A stretch of DNA of 8,901 nucleotides from Ignavibacteriales bacterium (lineage in GTDB: Bacteria > Bacteroidota > Ignavibacteria > UBA10030). Below, piece after piece: positions 6,045-8,901 of the stretch. The first letter of the stretch is position 1, and each line of letters begins with the position of its first letter. Below the pieces are notes generated by a model. The model was given only the letters and a program-made list of their open reading frames with translations, made no database searches and was not told where the DNA came from. The stretch is taken from the NCBI GenBank assembly GCA_016207365.1, contig JACQPU010000282.1, positions 1 through 8,901 of the forward strand. The letters are read 5' to 3'. Made by a program: the position numbers and the translations under genes.

Positions 6045-6523
6045 CGAGCCATAACAAAGAGCAGATCTGAAAGCCGGTTCAGAAATTTCACCGGCAGGGT
6101 GCCAGCTTCCTTCGGGCCCAGTGCTACAACCAAACGCTCTGCACGACGACACACCGTCCGTGCAACGTGGAGAGCAGACCCAGCGCGACCACCCCCCGGC
6201 ACGATGAATGTCTTCAAGGTAGGAAGATGGGCATCAAGGCGATCAATCGCCGCCTCAAGTTCCGCAACATCTCCCTCCGTCATGCTCAACGTACCCCTTT
6301 TGGGGGTTGCTAATTGACCTCCCAAGACGAACAGCTTGTCCTGTATTGACGAGAGCACAGCATCCAATTCGGCAGAAGGTTTTTGTGCCCTCACAACGCC
6401 AAGGTGCGAATTGAGCTCGTCGATTGTTCCGTATGCTTCGATCCTCGGCGAATTCTTTGCGACACGCCCTCCTCCAAAGAACGATGTTTCGCCGCCGTCG
6501 CCTGTTCTTGTGTAAATTTTCAC
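5993..6523 (-). CDS. Cob(I)alamin adenosyltransferase, PduO type (EC 2.5.1.17)
   Basis: The enzyme transfers adenosyl from ATP to cob(I)alamin to make adenosylcobalamin in the cytoplasm. The 176-residue product shows the PduO/EutT-superfamily features: an N-terminal ATP-binding TRTGDGG at 5-11, YGTIDELNS at 31-39, RTVCRRAER at 122-130 and NRLSDLLFVMARYAN at 149-163. Its length is typical of the single-domain trimeric type (MMAB/PduO N-domain). The start is a GTG at 6523, required because TRTGDGG follows four residues later; only a weak purine stretch lies upstream. It sits seven bases after the stop of the DUF1003 gene, so the two are co-transcribed. Its 3' end overlaps a convergent plus-strand gene. 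No B12-dependent enzyme is in view to name the user of the cofactor. Confidence 0.94.
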   Translation of the reverse strand: MKIYTRTGDGGETSFFGGGRVAKNSPRIEAYGTIDELNSHLGVVRAQKPSAELDAVLSSIQDKLFVLGGQLATPKRGTLSMTEGDVAELEAAIDRLDAHLPTLKTFIVPGGGRAGSALHVARTVCRRAERLVVALGPKEAGTLPVKFLNRLSDLLFVMARYANRTDGVPETPWTPR

Positions 6524-6530
6524 GAACCGC

Positions 6531-7448
6531 TCATGGTTGGCTGCGCCCCGAATTCCGCACCCCCTCAGGATTGTTCAGGAGGGCCCGAATCCGCGCATCA
6601 ATGGCGGCATGGATGTCGTGGATCTCGTTGGCGCGAAGCTCATCGAATTTCACGTGAAGCTGTTGGATCATGAGTTCGGACTTCAGGTTCACCTGATAAT
6701 CGAGCTCGGCCTTCAGACGATCCTTCTTCTGTGCCCGGTTCTGGCTCATCATGATAATGGGCGCCTGCAGGGCTGCCAGACAGGAAAGCATGAGATTGAG
6801 AAAAATGAAAGGGAATTCATCGAATGGACGGAACCACAGCTGAAGGCTGTTGACGAGCATCCAAAGTCCAAGGAGCAGCATGAATCCGGTGATAAACGTC
6901 CAGCTCCCGCCAAATTCTGCAATCTTGTCCGCCAGGCGTTCTCCAAAGGTCAAGCGCTCTTCTATCTCTTCATTAACGTTTTTCGATGCGAGGGATTGTA
7001 CAAGCTCGTTCGTTGCCCGGAGCCTTTTTCCCATTTCGCTCATCATGGAGATGGCGACAGCAGGTCTCTCAAGCAGGAACTGAACAAAATCGTCGCGTTT
7101 CATCTCATGGACCCGCGAGGATTCCAGTGCGCGGGCGGTTGCAGTCCGGGGTAATCCGTCGATCAAAGCAAGTTCTCCCACAAATTCCCCCTCGTGCAGA
7201 ACAGAAATCTGCATCTCTTTCTTTTCATTCTCGATGGGCACGCTGATTTCAATCGTGCCTTCTTCTATAACAACCATCGATGTGCCCGTCTCTCCGTACC
7301 GGAAAAGCACTCCCGACTTCCTCAGCTTTCGCGGCTTCCAAAGCTTGACCAGAACCTCGAAATCAGCCGGAGAGAGTTTTTCGAAGATGGGAATATTTTG
7401 GAGGAAATCCTGGGAGATCATATGGAATTGGCTTAATCGTTGTGCCAA
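6531..7448 (-). CDS. Cyclic-nucleotide-binding domain fused to DUF1003 membrane domain
   Basis: The N-terminal domain (about residues 17-140) is a Crp-type cyclic-nucleotide-binding fold. Its phosphate-binding cassette is visible as FVGELALIDGLPRTATARA (89-107), with the Glu and Arg expected to contact the ligand. A short coiled linker leads to a DUF1003 domain (about 165-275). That domain has two membrane segments at roughly 183-202 and 213-233, the signature FIFLNLMLSCLAALQAPIIM, and then MSQNRAQKKDR and DYQVNLKSE. The C-terminal helix is charged. No DNA-binding domain is present, so this is not a Crp/Fnr regulator; a nucleotide-gated or nucleotide-sensing membrane function is plausible but unproven. 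The frame opens with TTG at 7448; an ATG at 7421 (residue 10) is an equally possible start, and neither has a clear Shine-Dalgarno. Confidence 0.9.
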   Translation of the reverse strand: MAQRLSQFHMISQDFLQNIPIFEKLSPADFEVLVKLWKPRKLRKSGVLFRYGETGTSMVVIEEGTIEISVPIENEKKEMQISVLHEGEFVGELALIDGLPRTATARALESSRVHEMKRDDFVQFLLERPAVAISMMSEMGKRLRATNELVQSLASKNVNEEIEERLTFGERLADKIAEFGGSWTFITGFMLLLGLWMLVNSLQLWFRPFDEFPFIFLNLMLSCLAALQAPIIMMSQNRAQKKDRLKAELDYQVNLKSELMIQQLHVKFDELRANEIHDIHAAIDARIRALLNNPEGVRNSGRSQP

Positions 7449-7469
7449 TGTACGAAACCGCCGATAAAG

Positions 7470-7506
7470 AAAAAAGCCGCCGGCACAATGGCTGACGGGC
7501 TTTTCC
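7470..7506 (-). terminator. Probable terminator hairpin between the dipeptidase and DUF1003 genes
   Basis: AAAAGCC (7472-7478) pairs with GGCTTTT (7498-7504) around an imperfectly paired GC-rich centre. On the minus strand the GGC is followed by six T, as expected for intrinsic termination of the upstream dipeptidase transcript; the A/T flanks could also work in the other direction. It lies about 50 bases downstream of the dipeptidase stop. The inner stem is imperfect, so I rate it moderate. Confidence 0.55.
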
Positions 7507-7551
7507 TTACTCTTTACGCCCTACTCCACGCTCGCACCTGCCAGCCACCCC

Positions 7552-8901
7552 TCACTTCCTCTTCCGCCCATTCTGCCAGAACTGCGGGAGCTCGTTGTAG
7601 AAGTGAACGGAAGTCCTGATCCCGCCGAAGAAATTGTCCAGATTGATGTGCTCATCAGGCGCGTGCGCATTCTCATCCGGAAGTCCGAAACCGAGCAGAA
7701 CAGTATCAAGGCCAAGTATCTTTTTGAACTGGACCACGATGGGAATCGAACCGCCTTCTCTTTGGTAGAGGGGTGTCTTGCCAAAACCTTTCTCGAGTGC
7801 TGCAGCAGCAGCCTGAACGCCCGGACTATCGATGGGTGTCAGGGCAGGCTCACCTCCGTGAAGGGCTCGTACCTTGACCTGAACTGTTTTCGGAGCGATC
7901 TTCTGAAGGTGCTGTTGAAACAGCTTGGCGACTTTCTGGGACTTCTGGTCCGGAACGATCCGCATCGAAATCTTCGCAAAGGCCTTTGCCGGAAGAACCG
8001 TCTTGGCTCCCTCGCCGGTGTAGCCTCCCCAAATTCCGTTACATTCCAGTGTTGGGCGTGCCCACAACCGCTCAAGAGTCGTAAAACCCTTTTCGCCGTA
8101 GAGCTTCGTCACGCCAAGACCCTTCGCATACCTTTGATCGTTCCATGGGAGTTTCTTGTACGCATCCCGCTCTTTCTTTGTCAGCGGCCGAACGTCATCA
8201 TAGAATCCTTTTATCGTAATCCTGCCGTTCCGGTCGTGAAGCAATGCGATCATTTCCGACAACGCCTGAATTGGATTGTGCACCGAACCGCCGAAAGATC
8301 CTGAATGCAGATCGCGATTTGGTCCGGTAATCTCAACTTCCATATAAGCCAAGCCGCGGAGTCCATAGCAGACGGACGGTACACCTTTTGCAAACATCGA
8401 GGAATCCGAAATAAGCACAAGGTCCGCCGCAAGCAGGTCCTTATGTTCCTTAACAAATTGTTCAAGGTGCTCGCTTCCCACTTCCTCCTCGCCTTCGATG
8501 ATCATCTTGAGATTCACGGGAAGCGATCCCTGCTGCTTCATGAATGCCTCAATGGCCTTGAAATGGATATAGACCTGCCCTTTGTCATCAGCCGATCCCC
8601 TCGCGTACAGATTCTCCCCGCGGATTGTTGCCTCGAAGGGCGGTGTCGTCCAGAGATTCAAGGGATCGACGGGTTGGACGTCATAGTGTCCATAGAAGAG
8701 AACCGTCGGCTTCCCCGGCGCACCCGTCCATTCACTGTACACCACCGGATGCCCCGGTGTTTCAAAAATCCGGACGTTTTGCATTCCCACCGTACGCATC
8801 TGTCCGGCCACCCATTCCGCACACCGTCTGGTATCCGCGTTGTGATCCTTCAGCGAACTTACACTCGGAATCGCCAGAAACTCCTTGAGTTCGGACAGAT
8901 A
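7552..8901 (-). CDS. M20-family metallopeptidase (dipeptidase), 5' end outside the window
   Basis: This is a zinc-dependent dipeptidase of the M20 (carnosinase/CPG2-like) family. The frame is open to the window edge; the 449 visible residues begin YLSELKEFLAIPSVSS, the normal N-terminal helix. The GTG at 8811 is therefore internal, and only a few N-terminal residues are missing. Numbered from the edge, metal and catalytic residues are His72 and Asp74 in FYGHYDVQP, the Asp in GSADDKG (105-106), the Glu pair in EGEEEVGS (about 138-140), Asp166 in ISDSS and His413 in NAHAPDEH. His199 in NRDLHSGSFGG belongs to the dimerisation (lid) domain and usually completes the neighbour's active site. No signal peptide is visible. 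Substrate specificity cannot be read from the sequence. A hairpin follows the gene. Confidence 0.94.
   Translation of the reverse strand, partial: YLSELKEFLAIPSVSSLKDHNADTRRCAEWVAGQMRTVGMQNVRIFETPGHPVVYSEWTGAPGKPTVLFYGHYDVQPVDPLNLWTTPPFEATIRGENLYARGSADDKGQVYIHFKAIEAFMKQQGSLPVNLKMIIEGEEEVGSEHLEQFVKEHKDLLAADLVLISDSSMFAKGVPSVCYGLRGLAYMEVEITGPNRDLHSGSFGGSVHNPIQALSEMIALLHDRNGRITIKGFYDDVRPLTKKERDAYKKLPWNDQRYAKGLGVTKLYGEKGFTTLERLWARPTLECNGIWGGYTGEGAKTVLPAKAFAKISMRIVPDQKSQKVAKLFQQHLQKIAPKTVQVKVRALHGGEPALTPIDSPGVQAAAAALEKGFGKTPLYQREGGSIPIVVQFKKILGLDTVLLGFGLPDENAHAPDEHINLDNFFGGIRTSVHFYNELPQFWQNGRKRK

Noticed and set aside
7603..8304. Plus-strand frame of 233 codons antisense to the dipeptidase
   Set aside because: Long, but fully inside a conserved M20 gene on the other strand; no start signal or domain.

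Overview
The window looks like a chromosomal segment of a bacterium from the Bacteroidota/Chlorobi (FCB) side of the tree, perhaps an Ignavibacteria- or Chlorobi-like lineage. That placement is an inference. It rests on a respiratory complex I cluster in which nuoH follows nuoD directly, with no nuoE, nuoF or nuoG between them. This is the 11-subunit layout known from green sulfur bacteria and, in principle, cyanobacteria. Two putative promoters also fit a TAnnTTT-type -10 element. Base composition is moderately GC-rich throughout. I see no mobile element, CRISPR array, tRNA or rRNA.

Positions 1-4307, minus strand: the 5' half of a complex I operon, read right to left as nuoA, nuoB, nuoC, nuoD, nuoH, nuoI, and then the first seven codons of what is probably nuoJ at the left edge. 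The genes are tightly packed, and nuoB and nuoC overlap by ATGA. A well-formed promoter (TTGACT, 17 nt, TATATT) lies about 60 nt upstream of nuoA.

Positions 4420-5462, minus strand: a two-gene unit of a CBS-domain protein followed by a seven-iron-type ferredoxin. It is closed by a strong intrinsic terminator with an 11-bp stem and a T-run, immediately before the nuo promoter. The ferredoxin lies next to a complex I that appears to lack the NADH-oxidising module. It is therefore a reasonable but untested candidate electron donor.

Positions 5463-6044, plus strand: a short divergent promoter region and one gene of unknown function. Its last 52 bases overlap the convergent cobalamin adenosyltransferase gene, and its tail looks out of character, suggesting a 3' truncation.

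Positions 5993-8901, minus strand: an M20-family dipeptidase cut by the right edge, a hairpin, and then a two-gene unit of a cyclic-nucleotide-binding/DUF1003 membrane protein and a PduO-type cob(I)alamin adenosyltransferase.

Most of the window is ordinary housekeeping DNA. The points worth a second look are the ferredoxin/complex I pairing, divergent features of NuoH, NuoI and NuoA, the two credible starts of the CBS protein, and the unknown plus-strand gene. I did not find a convincing new multi-gene system.
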